Below are positions 8,886-17,411 of a DNA stretch of 42,267 bases, piece by piece. Numbering within the stretch: the first letter of the stretch is position 1; every line of letters begins with the position of its first letter. Below the pieces are notes generated by a model. The model was not told the origin of the DNA. It ran no database searches and saw only the letters and a program-made list of their open reading frames with translations. The translations under genes were made by a program, and so were the position numbers. This DNA is from an uncultured Oscillospiraceae bacterium (GTDB taxonomy: Bacteria > Bacillota > Clostridia > Oscillospirales > Acutalibacteraceae), in NCBI GenBank assembly GCA_900541565.1, contig UQKB01000016.1, positions 1-42,267 on the forward strand. Reading direction: 5' to 3'.

Positions 8886-10055
8886 TTATATACAGGCCTT
8901 CAGTATGGAAAGGCCCCGGTCGATCTCTTCATACGTAATGGTAAGCGGCGGCAACAACCGCAAAAGCTCCTTGGCCGTCAGGACAAGCAGCCCGTTTTTC
9001 ACACATTTTTCAGCGGCCTGTCTGGCGCTTCCCTCTTTCAGCGCTACCCCCAGCATCATACCCATACCGCGCACCTGTGTGATCTGCTCCATCTGCAGCA
9101 GCGCATTTTTCATGTATGCGCCCTTTTCCGCTACCTGCTGCAAAAATGCAGGGTCTGTCACCTTGTCAAGCACATACGCCGCACCGGCGCACGCTATGGG
9201 GTTCCCGCCGTAGGTTGTGCCGTGCGTGCCGCCGTCGAGCACACCGGAAAGTTCTGCGCTGCACAGGCATGCGCCGATCGGAAGGCCGCCGCCCAATCCC
9301 TTTGCAGACGTTACAATATCCGGCTGAATTCCATAATTTTCATAACAGAACAGCTTACCGGTACGTCCCATACCGGTTTGTATCTCGTCAATGATCAAAA
9401 GCAGGTTGCTTTCTTTACAAAAATCATACAGCTCCAGTACAAATTCCTTTTCCAGCGGGCAGACGCCGCCTTCTCCCTGGATTAGCTCAATGAGCACTGC
9501 GCAGGTATCCTGATCCGTATTCGCCCGCACGCTGTGCATGTCATTTGCTTTTGCAAACGAAAAGCCGCCGGTAAACGGGAAAAAATAATTATGAAAAACA
9601 TCCTGTCCTGTTGCGGAAAGCGTTGTAATCGTTCTTCCGTGGAAGGAGTTTTCCAGACAAATTATGTTGGTACGGGATTTTCCAAACTTGTCAAAGCTGT
9701 ATTTGCGCGCAAGCTTGATTGCACATTCGTTTGCCTCTGCGCCGGAATTTGCAAAAAACACCTTGTCAAATCCGGCTGCCGTACACAGCTTTTTCGCAAG
9801 CTGCGTCTGTACAGGACTATAATACAAATTGGACATGTGCTGTATTTTCTCCGCCTGCCCGGTTACCGCCGCGACCCAGCCGCTGTCGCTGTAGCCCAGG
9901 CAGTTTACGCCGATCCCGCTTGTAAAATCTATATATTCCCGGCCGCCTACGTCCTTTGCTATGGCGCCCCGGCCGCTTACCAGCGCTACGTCAAAGCGGT
10001 TGTAGGTGTGCATAATATATTGCTGCTCATCCTGCCGAATCTGCTGTAAATCCAT
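8886..10055 (-). CDS. argD: Acetylornithine aminotransferase
   Basis: PLP-dependent class-III aminotransferase converting N-acetylglutamate semialdehyde plus glutamate to N-acetylornithine. The protein is 389 residues. Visible are the GIGVNCLGY N-terminal segment, NSGAEANECAIKLAR, ENSFHGRTITTLSATGQ, the PLP-phosphate/Asp motif LLIIDEIQTGMGRTGKLF, and the Schiff-base lysine in TSAKGLGGGLPIGA. Its place between the GNAT gene and argF supports the acetylornithine role over other class-III substrates. Confidence 0.95.
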   Translation of the reverse strand: MDLQQIRQDEQQYIMHTYNRFDVALVSGRGAIAKDVGGREYIDFTSGIGVNCLGYSDSGWVAAVTGQAEKIQHMSNLYYSPVQTQLAKKLCTAAGFDKVFFANSGAEANECAIKLARKYSFDKFGKSRTNIICLENSFHGRTITTLSATGQDVFHNYFFPFTGGFSFAKANDMHSVRANTDQDTCAVLIELIQGEGGVCPLEKEFVLELYDFCKESNLLLIIDEIQTGMGRTGKLFCYENYGIQPDIVTSAKGLGGGLPIGACLCSAELSGVLDGGTHGTTYGGNPIACAGAAYVLDKVTDPAFLQQVAEKGAYMKNALLQMEQITQVRGMGMMLGVALKEGSARQAAEKCVKNGLLVLTAKELLRLLPPLTITYEEIDRGLSILKACI

Positions 10056-10077
10056 TATATCCCTCTTTTCTGTAAAA

Positions 10078-10494
10078 TCATTTGTTTGAATAGGAAAAGA
10101 CCGTAAGATCCTCCCTGTATAGAAAGCCTAAAGAGCGCCAAAACGCCTTTCCCGCTTCATTGTCATAAAAGCAGAAAATATGCGTTTTTTCAATGCCTTC
10201 CTGTTGAAGGCCAGACAGTGCCCGCTGCGCCATGGCCCTGGCTATCCCTTTTCTTCTGTAATGGGGCATTACCGCCATATGGTGGATATATCCGCGCCTG
10301 CCGTCGTGACCTGCAAGCACCGTGCCAACAATCTTCCCATCCTCTACGGCAACCTGGCTTAAACCCGGGTTGCGTTTAAGATAGCGGCATATTGCGTCCC
10401 TGCTGTCGGCACCTGACAGTGCGCGCTTTGACGTAATCTGCCACATGGCATAAATCTCTTCATAATCCTGTATCTGCATCTCCCTGATCGTCAT
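10078..10494 (-). CDS. GNAT N-acetyltransferase inside the arginine operon
   Basis: A 138-residue single-domain GNAT. The acetyl-CoA pyrophosphate loop reads RRKGIARAM near residue 80, preceded by YIHHMAVMPHY (motif A), with FYDNEAGKAFWRSLGF (motif B) near the C-terminus. The architecture recalls the RimI/YpeA group. It sits between argB and argD with gaps of about 22 bases each side and a clear AGAGGGG ribosome site, so it is almost certainly co-transcribed. An N-acetylglutamate synthase role, topping up the ArgJ acetyl cycle, fits the context, but the sequence alone does not prove it. A protein or small-molecule acetyltransferase is the alternative. Confidence 0.88.
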   Translation of the reverse strand: MTIREMQIQDYEEIYAMWQITSKRALSGADSRDAICRYLKRNPGLSQVAVEDGKIVGTVLAGHDGRRGYIHHMAVMPHYRRKGIARAMAQRALSGLQQEGIEKTHIFCFYDNEAGKAFWRSLGFLYREDLTVFSYSNK

Positions 10495-10517
10495 ATATGC
10501 CCCTCTTTACATTTTTA

Positions 10518-11375
10518 TCAATAAAACATTGTACCAATGCCTTCATCAGAAAACATTTCAATTAAAATCGAATGCGCAATTCTGCCGTCAATAATATGCG
10601 CCCGTTTTACGCCCTGGCGGACCGCCTCTACACAGCAGTCGATTTTGGGGATCATACCGCCGCTTATAATTCCTTCCCTTTTCAGGCTTGGCACGTCGCT
10701 TACATTCACAACCGGGATCAGTGTGCTCTCGTCCTCTTTGTCGCGCAAAAGGCCGCGTATATCTGTCATCAAAATCAACTTGCACGCGCCGATTTTTGCG
10801 GCAATCTGCGCAGCTGCAATATCTGCGTTAATATTGAAAACCTCACCTTTATAACCGCCCGCCACTGTAGATATAATGGGAACGTATCCCTTTTCAATCG
10901 CATCCTCAATCACCGTGGGGTTGACCTCTGTAATTTCGCCCACAAATCCAAGCTCCTGCGCGCTTGCAAGCTTTTGTGCCATCAGCATGCGGGAATCCAG
11001 CCCGCAAAGGCCCAGCGCTTTGCCGCCATGCGCTTCCAAATGCTGCACAAGGCTCTTATTGACCTTTCCGGCAAGCACCATCTGCACAATATCTATGGTC
11101 TCCTCATCCGTAACGCGCATCCCGCCTACAAATTTGCTCTCTTTGCCAATCTTCTGCAGCATCTGGTTAATTTCCGGACCACCGCCATGTACAAGCACCA
11201 CGTTAATGCCCACCAGCTGCATCAGGACAATATCGCTCATAACAGCGCTTTTCAGCTGCTGGCTGACCATGGCGTTGCCGCCGTATTTCACAACGATGGT
11301 TTGTCCGGCATATTTCTGGATATACGGCAACGCCTGTACCAGTACCTGCGCTCTTTCTTCATTTGTAATATCCAT
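10518..11375 (-). CDS. argB: Acetylglutamate kinase
   Basis: Phosphorylates N-acetylglutamate, the second step of arginine synthesis. From the ATG at 11375 the protein is 285 residues. Motifs seen are IVVKYGGNAM (ATP site), VLVHGGGPEINQ (substrate), and NINADIAAAQIA and LMTDIRGLL in the ATP domain. An N-terminal helix precedes the core (NEERAQVLVQALPYI). In this family that helix marks the hexameric, arginine-inhibited form, so feedback control is likely. I prefer 11375, with GGAAGGA upstream; an ATG at 11396 would add seven residues. About 120 bases separate it from argJ, with no recognisable feature in the gap. Confidence 0.95.
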   Translation of the reverse strand: MDITNEERAQVLVQALPYIQKYAGQTIVVKYGGNAMVSQQLKSAVMSDIVLMQLVGINVVLVHGGGPEINQMLQKIGKESKFVGGMRVTDEETIDIVQMVLAGKVNKSLVQHLEAHGGKALGLCGLDSRMLMAQKLASAQELGFVGEITEVNPTVIEDAIEKGYVPIISTVAGGYKGEVFNINADIAAAQIAAKIGACKLILMTDIRGLLRDKEDESTLIPVVNVSDVPSLKREGIISGGMIPKIDCCVEAVRQGVKRAHIIDGRIAHSILIEMFSDEGIGTMFY

Positions 11376-11494
11376 CGTACTTTCATCCTTCCACATTTTA
11401 ATCAGCCCCTGCGGCTCAAAGGCGTTGTCCTTACAGCGCCGCTATAAAAACGCGCCGCCTGCAATATACAACAAGATAGCGGGTAGCCGCCTGT

Positions 11495-12718
11495 TTAAGT
11501 GCGGTAATCGCCGTTAATTCTTACGTATTCGTACGTTAAATCGCAGCCGTAGGCCTGCGCCGTAGCGTTCCCGTCGTTTAAGAAAATTTGTATTGTAATT
11601 TCGTCTTCTCCCAAAACCTCTTTTGCCTTTTGCTCGTCAAAAAAGATTCCTGCGCCGCCTTTACATACCGGCAATTCGCCTTTTTTTGAAGCAAACGTTA
11701 CATCCACCTTCTGCACGTCCACATCGCAGCCGCTGTAGCCAATTGCACAGAGCACCCTGCCCCAATTTGCATCTTCGCCAAACATGGCCGCTTTTAAAAG
11801 GCTGGAGTTAATCACCGCCTTTGCAATGCCCTTTGCGTCTTCTTCCGTTTTCGCACCGCTAACCGAGCAAATCAAAAGCTTTGTCGCGCCTTCACCGTCG
11901 CCTGCAAGCATTTTTGCAAGCTTCTGGCACAGGGCGGTAAGCGCTTTTGTAAACAGCCTGTAAGCTTCATCCTCTTTTTCAATTGTGCGGTTTCCTGCTT
12001 TTCCCGACGCCAAAATCGCAAGCGTGTCGTTTGTGGAGGTATCCCCATCCACACTGACCATATTATAGCTTACATCCGCCGCCTCCTTGAGCGCGCGCTT
12101 GAGCATGTCGGGTGCTATGGCCGCGTCCGTCGTAATAAAGCTCAGCATAGTAGCCATGTTAATGTGGATCATCCCACTGCCCTTTGCAATCCCGCCAATC
12201 AAAATCGTTTTTCCGTCTATGGTACACTGCACCGCGGCTTCCTTTTTTCTTGTGTCCGTGGTCATAATCGCTTCCGCCGCGTCTGTGCCCCCCTCTTTGG
12301 AAAGCAATCCGGCCAGCTTTTCTGCGTTTTTTCTGATCGGCTCGATCGGCAAAATCTGCCCGATTACGCCGGTTGACGCTACAATTACATCCTGCTTGCT
12401 GATATGCAAAACGTCGGCTGCAATTTTGCACATTTCTTCGGCTTTTTCTATTCCGTCAAAATTGCAGGTGTTCGCATTGCCGCTGTTTGCAATAATCGCC
12501 TGCGCCCTGCCGTTTTTCAAATGCTCCCTGGTAACCAGCACCGGCGCGCCCTTTACCAGGTTTTGCGTATAGATCGCGGCGGCGCTGCACGGCACGTCGC
12601 TGTAAATCAGGGCGACGTCACGCTTTTGCGTATTGCCCGGTTTTATGGAACAACACAGACCGGCAGCGGTAAAGCCCTGCGCAGCCGTAATCCCGCCGTC
12701 TACAAAGGTAAATTCCAT
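11495..12718 (-). CDS. argJ: Bifunctional glutamate N-acetyltransferase / amino-acid acetyltransferase
   Basis: Moves the acetyl group from N-acetylornithine to glutamate, closing the acetyl cycle. The bifunctional form can also use acetyl-CoA. The 407-residue precursor autocleaves before Thr190 in INMATMLSF (the ATML motif) to give alpha and beta chains. The upstream IANSGNANTC oxyanion-hole region and the C-terminal DLTYEYVRINGDYRT are present. With argJ there is no need for argE. Whether acetyl-CoA synthesis is done by ArgJ itself or by the GNAT at 10078 is open. The ATG at 12718 follows AAGGAGGATACGCGAA. Confidence 0.96.
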   Translation of the reverse strand: MEFTFVDGGITAAQGFTAAGLCCSIKPGNTQKRDVALIYSDVPCSAAAIYTQNLVKGAPVLVTREHLKNGRAQAIIANSGNANTCNFDGIEKAEEMCKIAADVLHISKQDVIVASTGVIGQILPIEPIRKNAEKLAGLLSKEGGTDAAEAIMTTDTRKKEAAVQCTIDGKTILIGGIAKGSGMIHINMATMLSFITTDAAIAPDMLKRALKEAADVSYNMVSVDGDTSTNDTLAILASGKAGNRTIEKEDEAYRLFTKALTALCQKLAKMLAGDGEGATKLLICSVSGAKTEEDAKGIAKAVINSSLLKAAMFGEDANWGRVLCAIGYSGCDVDVQKVDVTFASKKGELPVCKGGAGIFFDEQKAKEVLGEDEITIQIFLNDGNATAQAYGCDLTYEYVRINGDYRT

Positions 12719-12737
12719 TTCGCGTATCCTCCTTCGG

Positions 12738-13772
12738 CTAAAATGCGGGCGGCATCATCGTAAGCCCCGCCGTTTCATCCAGCCCGCATACCAGGTTCAT
12801 ATTCTGTATGGCCTGTCCTGCTGCCCCCTTGACCATATTGTCTATGGCAGACACGGCGATCAGTGTGCGGGTTCGCATGTCAATATGCACCGAAACATCG
12901 CAGAAATTAGAGTACTTAATGTCGTGGATATCGGCAACCGCACCGTCTGGCAGTAAGCGAACAAAAAACGCATCCTTGTAAAACGACCGGTATGCGTTTT
13001 TGACCTGCTCCGCTGTCACACCCTCCTGCAAGGGTGCATAACAGGTGGACAAAATTCCTCTGTTAACCGGCAGAAGGTGCGGCACAAACGTAATTTTTAC
13101 AGCTTCTCCCGCCAAATGGGACAGCGTCTGCTCAATTTCAGGCGTATGGCGGTGCGCCGCTACCTTATAAGGGTGAAAGCCCTCGTTTAAATCCGGATAA
13201 TGCGTCCCCTGCGAAAGCCCCCTTCCGGCGCCCGTAACGCCGGACTTGCAGTCGGCAATGATCCCCTGATGCTTAACAAGCCCCATCTTAATGGCCGGCG
13301 CCAGCGCCAGCGGCACGCCTGTGGTATAGCAGCCGGGGTTTGCAATAATCCTTTTTCCCCTGATGTTCTCACGAAACAGCTCCGGCAATGCATATACGGC
13401 GTTTTGATGGAGCGCCTTGTCCTTATATTCGCCGCCGTACCATTGCTTATAATCCTCTTCGTTTTCCAAACGGAAATCGGCGCCCAGATCAATAAAGATC
13501 TTACCGTTATCAAAGCACTGCTTTGCAAGCTCCTGCGAAAGCCCGTGCGGCAGCGCGGCAAATACAACGTCGCTTTTTTTTACCACATCGTCCGCCTTTT
13601 CGCAGACCATATCGTTGAGTCCGCGGTATGCCGGATACACACTGCTAAGCGCCTTTCCTTCAAAGGTAACGGAGCTGACAGCAGCAATTTCCGCATGTGG
13701 ATGCACGGTCAGCAAGCGCACAAGCTCCGCACCCGCATAACCCGTTGCGCCGATAATACCGGCTTTTATCAT
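12738..13772 (-). CDS. argC: N-acetyl-gamma-glutamyl-phosphate reductase
   Basis: NADPH-dependent reduction of N-acetylglutamyl phosphate to the semialdehyde. The 344-residue protein has the dinucleotide motif GIIGATGYAGAEL (6-18), FAALPHGLS, the catalytic Cys148 in IANPGCYTTG, and HRHTPEIEQ with a substrate histidine. It is 20 bases upstream of argJ in transcription order and 20 bases after argH. The start at 13772 follows GAAAGGGTGACC. Confidence 0.97.
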   Translation of the reverse strand: MIKAGIIGATGYAGAELVRLLTVHPHAEIAAVSSVTFEGKALSSVYPAYRGLNDMVCEKADDVVKKSDVVFAALPHGLSQELAKQCFDNGKIFIDLGADFRLENEEDYKQWYGGEYKDKALHQNAVYALPELFRENIRGKRIIANPGCYTTGVPLALAPAIKMGLVKHQGIIADCKSGVTGAGRGLSQGTHYPDLNEGFHPYKVAAHRHTPEIEQTLSHLAGEAVKITFVPHLLPVNRGILSTCYAPLQEGVTAEQVKNAYRSFYKDAFFVRLLPDGAVADIHDIKYSNFCDVSVHIDMRTRTLIAVSAIDNMVKGAAGQAIQNMNLVCGLDETAGLTMMPPAF

Positions 13773-13791
13773 ATAAGGTCACCCTTTCATT

Positions 13792-15171
13792 TTACGTCTC
13801 TTCCTGTAAAGCCTTTCGAACAAGGCAAATCTGACTTTCCACGCTGTGCGCCGCCGGTCCCCCATACGTGCCGCGGCCATTGACGCAGGCCTCTAAAGTA
13901 ATTGCCGTATAGACATCCTCGTCAAACCTGTCGCACACGGCTTTATATTCTTCTATCGGCAGTGTTTCCAGTGTCAGGCCTTTTTCCATGCACCTTGCTA
14001 CCAGCATCCCTGTCGCCTTGTACGCGTCGCGGAACGGAAGGCCTTTTTTCACCAGGTAATCCGCACAGTCCGTAGCGTTGATAAAGCCGCCTGCAGCGGC
14101 TTTGCGCATATTGTCGGGCAGCACCTTCATTGTACGGAGCATAGGAATAAAAGCCGTCAGGCACATTTTTACCGTATCAAACGCATCAAAAATTGCTTCT
14201 TTATCCTCCTGCATATCCTTGTTATATGCAAGCGGCGTGCCCTTCATAATGGTCAAAAGCGTCGTCAAATCCCCAAACACCCTGCCAGATTTCCCCCGCA
14301 CCAGCTCTGCAATGTCCGGATTTTTCTTTTGCGGCATAATGCTTGATCCTGTCGAAAACGCATCGTCAAGCTCCACAAATTTAAACTCCCAGGAGCACCA
14401 AAGGATCAGTTCTTCCGAAAAGCGGGACAAATGCACCATCACAATAGAAAGCGCTGCTGCAAGCTCCATGCAGAAATCTCTGTCCGAAACGCCGTCCAAG
14501 CTGTTTTGCGTAACAGCCGAAAAACCCAACAGCTCGGCCGTTATTTGCCTGTCGATCGGGTAGGTCGTGCAAGCAAGCGCGCCGGAGCCAAGCGGCATTA
14601 CGTCCATCCTTTTTACCGCATCCTTTAGCCTTGCAAGGTCGCGCAGAAACATCTGTGCATAGGCCATCAGATGGTGCCCAAATGTAACAGGCTGCGCCCT
14701 TTGCAAATGCGTATAGCCCGGCATGACCGTTTGCGTATGCGCCTGTGCTGTATCGCAAAGAAGCAAAATAAGCTCCGTCAAAAGCTTTTGCAGTGCGCCG
14801 CTTTCGTTTTTTAAATACATACGGATGTCCAACGCCACCTGATCGTTTCTGCTTCTTGCCGTATGCAGGCGCTTGCCCGTATCCCCAAGGCGTTTTGTCA
14901 GCTCTCCTTCAATAAAGGTGTGGATATCCTCCGCCTCCGGGTCGATCGGCAACGCTCCCGATTCTATATCCTGCAAAATCTCTTCCAGCCCGCTGCAAAT
15001 TTTTTCGGCTTCGCTGTGCGCTATGATCCCACACTGCCCAAGCATGGTAGCATGCGCTATGCTGCCGCGTATATCCTCCCTGTACATTCTCTGGTCAAAG
15101 GATATGGAAGAGTTAAAATCATTTGTTGTCTTGCTGATCTCCTTTTTAAACCGCCCTGTCCAAAGCTTCAT
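13792..15171 (-). CDS. argH: Argininosuccinate lyase
   Basis: Cleaves argininosuccinate to arginine and fumarate; a tetramer of the fumarase/aspartase superfamily. At 459 residues it is full length. The signature GSSIMPQKKNPD begins near residue 275, with the catalytic serine in it. TARSRNDQVA (105-114) and PGYTHLQRAQP (151-161) are the other two conserved regions. The ATG at 15171 has GAGGTG 6 bases upstream. It follows argG by about 120 bases containing a GC hairpin. Confidence 0.97.
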   Translation of the reverse strand: MKLWTGRFKKEISKTTNDFNSSISFDQRMYREDIRGSIAHATMLGQCGIIAHSEAEKICSGLEEILQDIESGALPIDPEAEDIHTFIEGELTKRLGDTGKRLHTARSRNDQVALDIRMYLKNESGALQKLLTELILLLCDTAQAHTQTVMPGYTHLQRAQPVTFGHHLMAYAQMFLRDLARLKDAVKRMDVMPLGSGALACTTYPIDRQITAELLGFSAVTQNSLDGVSDRDFCMELAAALSIVMVHLSRFSEELILWCSWEFKFVELDDAFSTGSSIMPQKKNPDIAELVRGKSGRVFGDLTTLLTIMKGTPLAYNKDMQEDKEAIFDAFDTVKMCLTAFIPMLRTMKVLPDNMRKAAAGGFINATDCADYLVKKGLPFRDAYKATGMLVARCMEKGLTLETLPIEEYKAVCDRFDEDVYTAITLEACVNGRGTYGGPAAHSVESQICLVRKALQEET

Positions 15172-15197
15172 TTTTTCACCTCATAAAATCAGTACAG

Positions 15198-15224
15198 GGG
15201 GCGGAGAAAGCTCTCATCCGCCCC
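15198..15224. other. Intercistronic GC hairpin between argG and argH
   Basis: An 8-bp stem GGGGCGGA/TCCGCCCC with an 11-base loop lies just upstream of the argH ribosome site. It shares its core with the hairpins after pgk and tpiA. On the minus strand it is not followed by a T-run, so full termination is unlikely. It could protect the argG message or attenuate read-through into argH. Confidence 0.7.
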
Positions 15225-15292
15225 TTTTCTGTATTGTAAATATCTCTATTTTTGTAAAACCAGCCTGTGTATTGTTACGCCGTTTGCCGGTA

Positions 15293-16516
15293 TTATTCAA
15301 TCAGGCCCTTTTTTGCACGCACCTTGATCGGAAGCCCAAACAGGTTGATAAATCCTGCCGAGTCATTCTGGTCGTACACCTCGTCCTCGTCAAAGGTCGC
15401 CATTTCCTCATCATACAAAGAATAAGGGGATGTAACGCCGGCGTCAATGATATTGCCCTTGTAAAGCTTTAACTTCACTTCCCCCGTTACAGTCTGCTGC
15501 GTGCTGTCCACAAACGCTGAAAGCGCCTCGCGCAATGGGGTATACCACTGGCCATAATACACAAGCTCTGCAAAGCGGTTTGCCACATTCTGCTTATAAT
15601 GGAGCGTATCCCTGTCCAGGCAAATCTCTTCAAGCTTGCTGTGCGCCGCGTATAAAATCGTGCCGCCGGGCGTTTCATATACGCCCCTGGCCTTCATCCC
15701 TACCAGCCTGTTTTCAACCATATCCACAATACCAATGCCGTTTCTTCCGCCTATTGCATTGAGCTGCTTTACAATAGAAACTGCATCCATCTGCTCGCCG
15801 TTGATTGCAGTGGGAACGCCCTTTTCAAAGGTAATGGAAACATACTCCGGTTTGTCCGGTGCCTGCATGGGCGAAACGCCAAGCTCCAGAAAACCGGGTT
15901 GCTCGTACTTTGGTTCGTTTGCTGGGTCTTCCAGGTCAAGGCCTTCGTGCGAAAGATGCCAAATGTTTTTGTCTTTGGAATAGTTGGTTTCCCTGTTGAT
16001 CTTCAGCGGAATCCCCTTTTCCTCTGCATAGGCAATTTCTTCTTCTCTGGATTTAAATTCCCATGTCCTCCATGGAGCAATAATCGTCATATCGGGTGCA
16101 TACGCCTTAATTGCAAGCTCAAAGCGCACCTGGTCATTGCCCTTGCCCGTGCAGCCATGGCAAATTGCATCAGCGCCTTCCTTTTTTGCAATCTCCACAA
16201 TTCTTTTTGCAATCACCGGCCTTGCAAAAGAGGTCCCCAACAGGTATTTGCCCTCATAAACCGCGCCCGCCTTTAGCGTGGGCCAGACATATTCCTCAAT
16301 AAATTCCTTGTTCAAATCCTCAATATACAACTTGGAAGCGCCGGTCTGAATTGCCTTTTCCTCCAGACCATCCAGCTCGGTGCCCTGTCCAACATCGCCA
16401 GACACCGCGATCACCTCGCAGTTGTCATAGTGCTCTTTGAGCCACGGAATAATAATAGAGGTATCCAACCCGCCGGAATAAGCCAAAACAACCTTTTTAA
16501 TTTTCTTTTGCATCAT
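15293..16516 (-). CDS. argG: Argininosuccinate synthase
   Basis: Joins citrulline and aspartate with ATP to argininosuccinate. From the ATG at 16516 it has 407 residues. The PP-loop [12 protein letters not shown] is at the N-terminus, followed by [13 protein letters not shown] and [13 protein letters not shown], a normal set. GGAGG lies 5 bases before this ATG and 8 before the next one at 16513, so either Met may be used. An upstream in-frame ATG at 16579 overlaps the promoter and is rejected. It is the first gene of the arginine operon and carries an ARG-box-like operator and promoter upstream. Confidence 0.97.
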   Translation of the reverse strand: MMQKKIKKVVLAYSGGLDTSIIIPWLKEHYDNCEVIAVSGDVGQGTELDGLEEKAIQTGASKLYIEDLNKEFIEEYVWPTLKAGAVYEGKYLLGTSFARPVIAKRIVEIAKKEGADAICHGCTGKGNDQVRFELAIKAYAPDMTIIAPWRTWEFKSREEEIAYAEEKGIPLKINRETNYSKDKNIWHLSHEGLDLEDPANEPKYEQPGFLELGVSPMQAPDKPEYVSITFEKGVPTAINGEQMDAVSIVKQLNAIGGRNGIGIVDMVENRLVGMKARGVYETPGGTILYAAHSKLEEICLDRDTLHYKQNVANRFAELVYYGQWYTPLREALSAFVDSTQQTVTGEVKLKLYKGNIIDAGVTSPYSLYDEEMATFDEDEVYDQNDSAGFINLFGLPIKVRAKKGLIE

Positions 16517-16570
16517 AAACGCCTCCGTACATGCTATTATCGTTTTAAACGTTTTTACCGTATGGGTAAC

Positions 16571-16598
16571 ATTATACACGTTCTATGCAAAAAATCAA
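16571..16598 (-). promoter_or_regulatory. Sigma-A promoter of the arginine operon
   Basis: On the minus strand TTGATT (16593-16598) and a consensus TATAAT (16571-16576) are 16 bases apart, about 55 bases before the argG start. The ARG box lies 8 bases upstream of the -35 hexamer. Confidence 0.8.
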
Positions 16599-16606
16599 GC
16601 GTTTTA

Positions 16607-16620
16607 TGCATAAATATTCA
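16607..16620. promoter_or_regulatory. ARG box (probable ArgR/AhrC operator)
   Basis: TGCATAAATATTCA fits the ArgR consensus TGNATWWWWATNCA at every constrained position. It sits directly upstream of the argG promoter. Arginine-dependent repression by an ArgR/AhrC protein is inferred; no argR gene is in the window. Confidence 0.7.
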
Positions 16621-16775
16621 GTCAGCACGTTTTTTGTAGCTATATCCAAAAACACCTTTTTTTCCGCTTTTCAATTATGCAAAATACCCCTTTAATCTTT
16701 AGCAAATGTGCGCTTTTGCAGAAAAAACAAAAAAATATGCAAGACCCTTCTCCTAAATAAAGCCGCAAAATCAGC

Positions 16776-16809
16776 TGCATAATATACAAACACATTTGTA
16801 TATTATGCA
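16776..16809. promoter_or_regulatory. Perfect 34-bp palindromic operator
   Basis: TGCATAATATACAAA is followed by CACA and then its exact reverse complement, a 15-bp inverted repeat with a 4-base centre. The right arm covers the -35 hexamer of the promoter for the flavin-reductase gene, so a dimeric repressor is the likely binder. No regulator gene is adjacent. The stretch between argG and this site (16621-16775) shows nothing else. Confidence 0.75.
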
Positions 16810-16824
16810 TACCGGTGCTATAAT
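16796..16824 (+). promoter_or_regulatory. Promoter of the flavin-reductase/SDR pair
   Basis: TTGTAT (16796-16801) and a perfect TATAAT (16819-16824) are 17 bases apart, about 50 bases before the gene. The -35 lies inside the 34-bp palindrome. Confidence 0.75.
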
Positions 16825-16876
16825 CTGCATAGATTGAAAAGCTTATGAACACAACCTTTGAAGGAGGCAACCATAT

Positions 16877-17383
16877 ATGAACGGGTTTACACAAACAGAC
16901 TGTCTGTCGCTTCATGACAATCTGTTTAAGCTTATAGGAAAAGACTGGATGCTTGTCACCGCGGGCGATCAAAAATCGTACAATACCATGACGGCCAGCT
17001 GGGGCGGCGCCGGCGTGCTTTGGAACAAAAATGTGGCGTTTACTTTTATCCGGCCACAGCGCTATACCCTTCCGTTTATGGAAGCAAACGACTATTACAC
17101 CCTTTCGTTTTATCCGGAAGCCATGCGCAGCGCCTTGTCCTATTGCGGGACAAAATCAGGCCGCGATGTGGACAAAGCAAAAGAAACCGGGCTTATCCCG
17201 GTTTTCGACGAAAAAGCGCCATACTTTGCACAGGCCCGTTTGGTGCTTGTGTGCAAAAAGCTATATGCGCAGGACCTTACCCCCGACTGCTTTATCGACA
17301 AAACGCTTGACGGCAACTATAAAGAAAAAGATTACCATAAAATGTTTATTGGCGAAATTATAAAGGCGCTGATTAAAACCTAA
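16877..17383 (+). CDS. Flavin reductase-like (FMN-binding split barrel) protein
   Basis: A 168-residue protein of the flavin reductase-like family, which bind FMN or flavin in a split beta-barrel and often pass reducing power to partner enzymes. Seen: DWMLVTAGDQKSYNTMTASWG (the flavin-binding strand-loop), NKNVAFTFIRPQRYTLPFME, and YCGTKSGRDVDK, as in the Clostridial members of the group. The ATG at 16877 has AAGGAGG 9 bases upstream. It pairs with the SDR gene 28 bases downstream, probably as one transcript controlled by the palindrome at 16776. The physiological substrate is unknown. Confidence 0.88.
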   Translation: MNGFTQTDCLSLHDNLFKLIGKDWMLVTAGDQKSYNTMTASWGGAGVLWNKNVAFTFIRPQRYTLPFMEANDYYTLSFYPEAMRSALSYCGTKSGRDVDKAKETGLIPVFDEKAPYFAQARLVLVCKKLYAQDLTPDCFIDKTLDGNYKEKDYHKMFIGEIIKALIKT

Positions 17384-17411
17384 ACCACAAAAAACAGGAA
17401 AGGATACCGGT

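Noticed and set aside
10572..11447. Long open frame (291 codons) on the plus strand
   Set aside because: It is antisense to argB and has no coding signature of its own.
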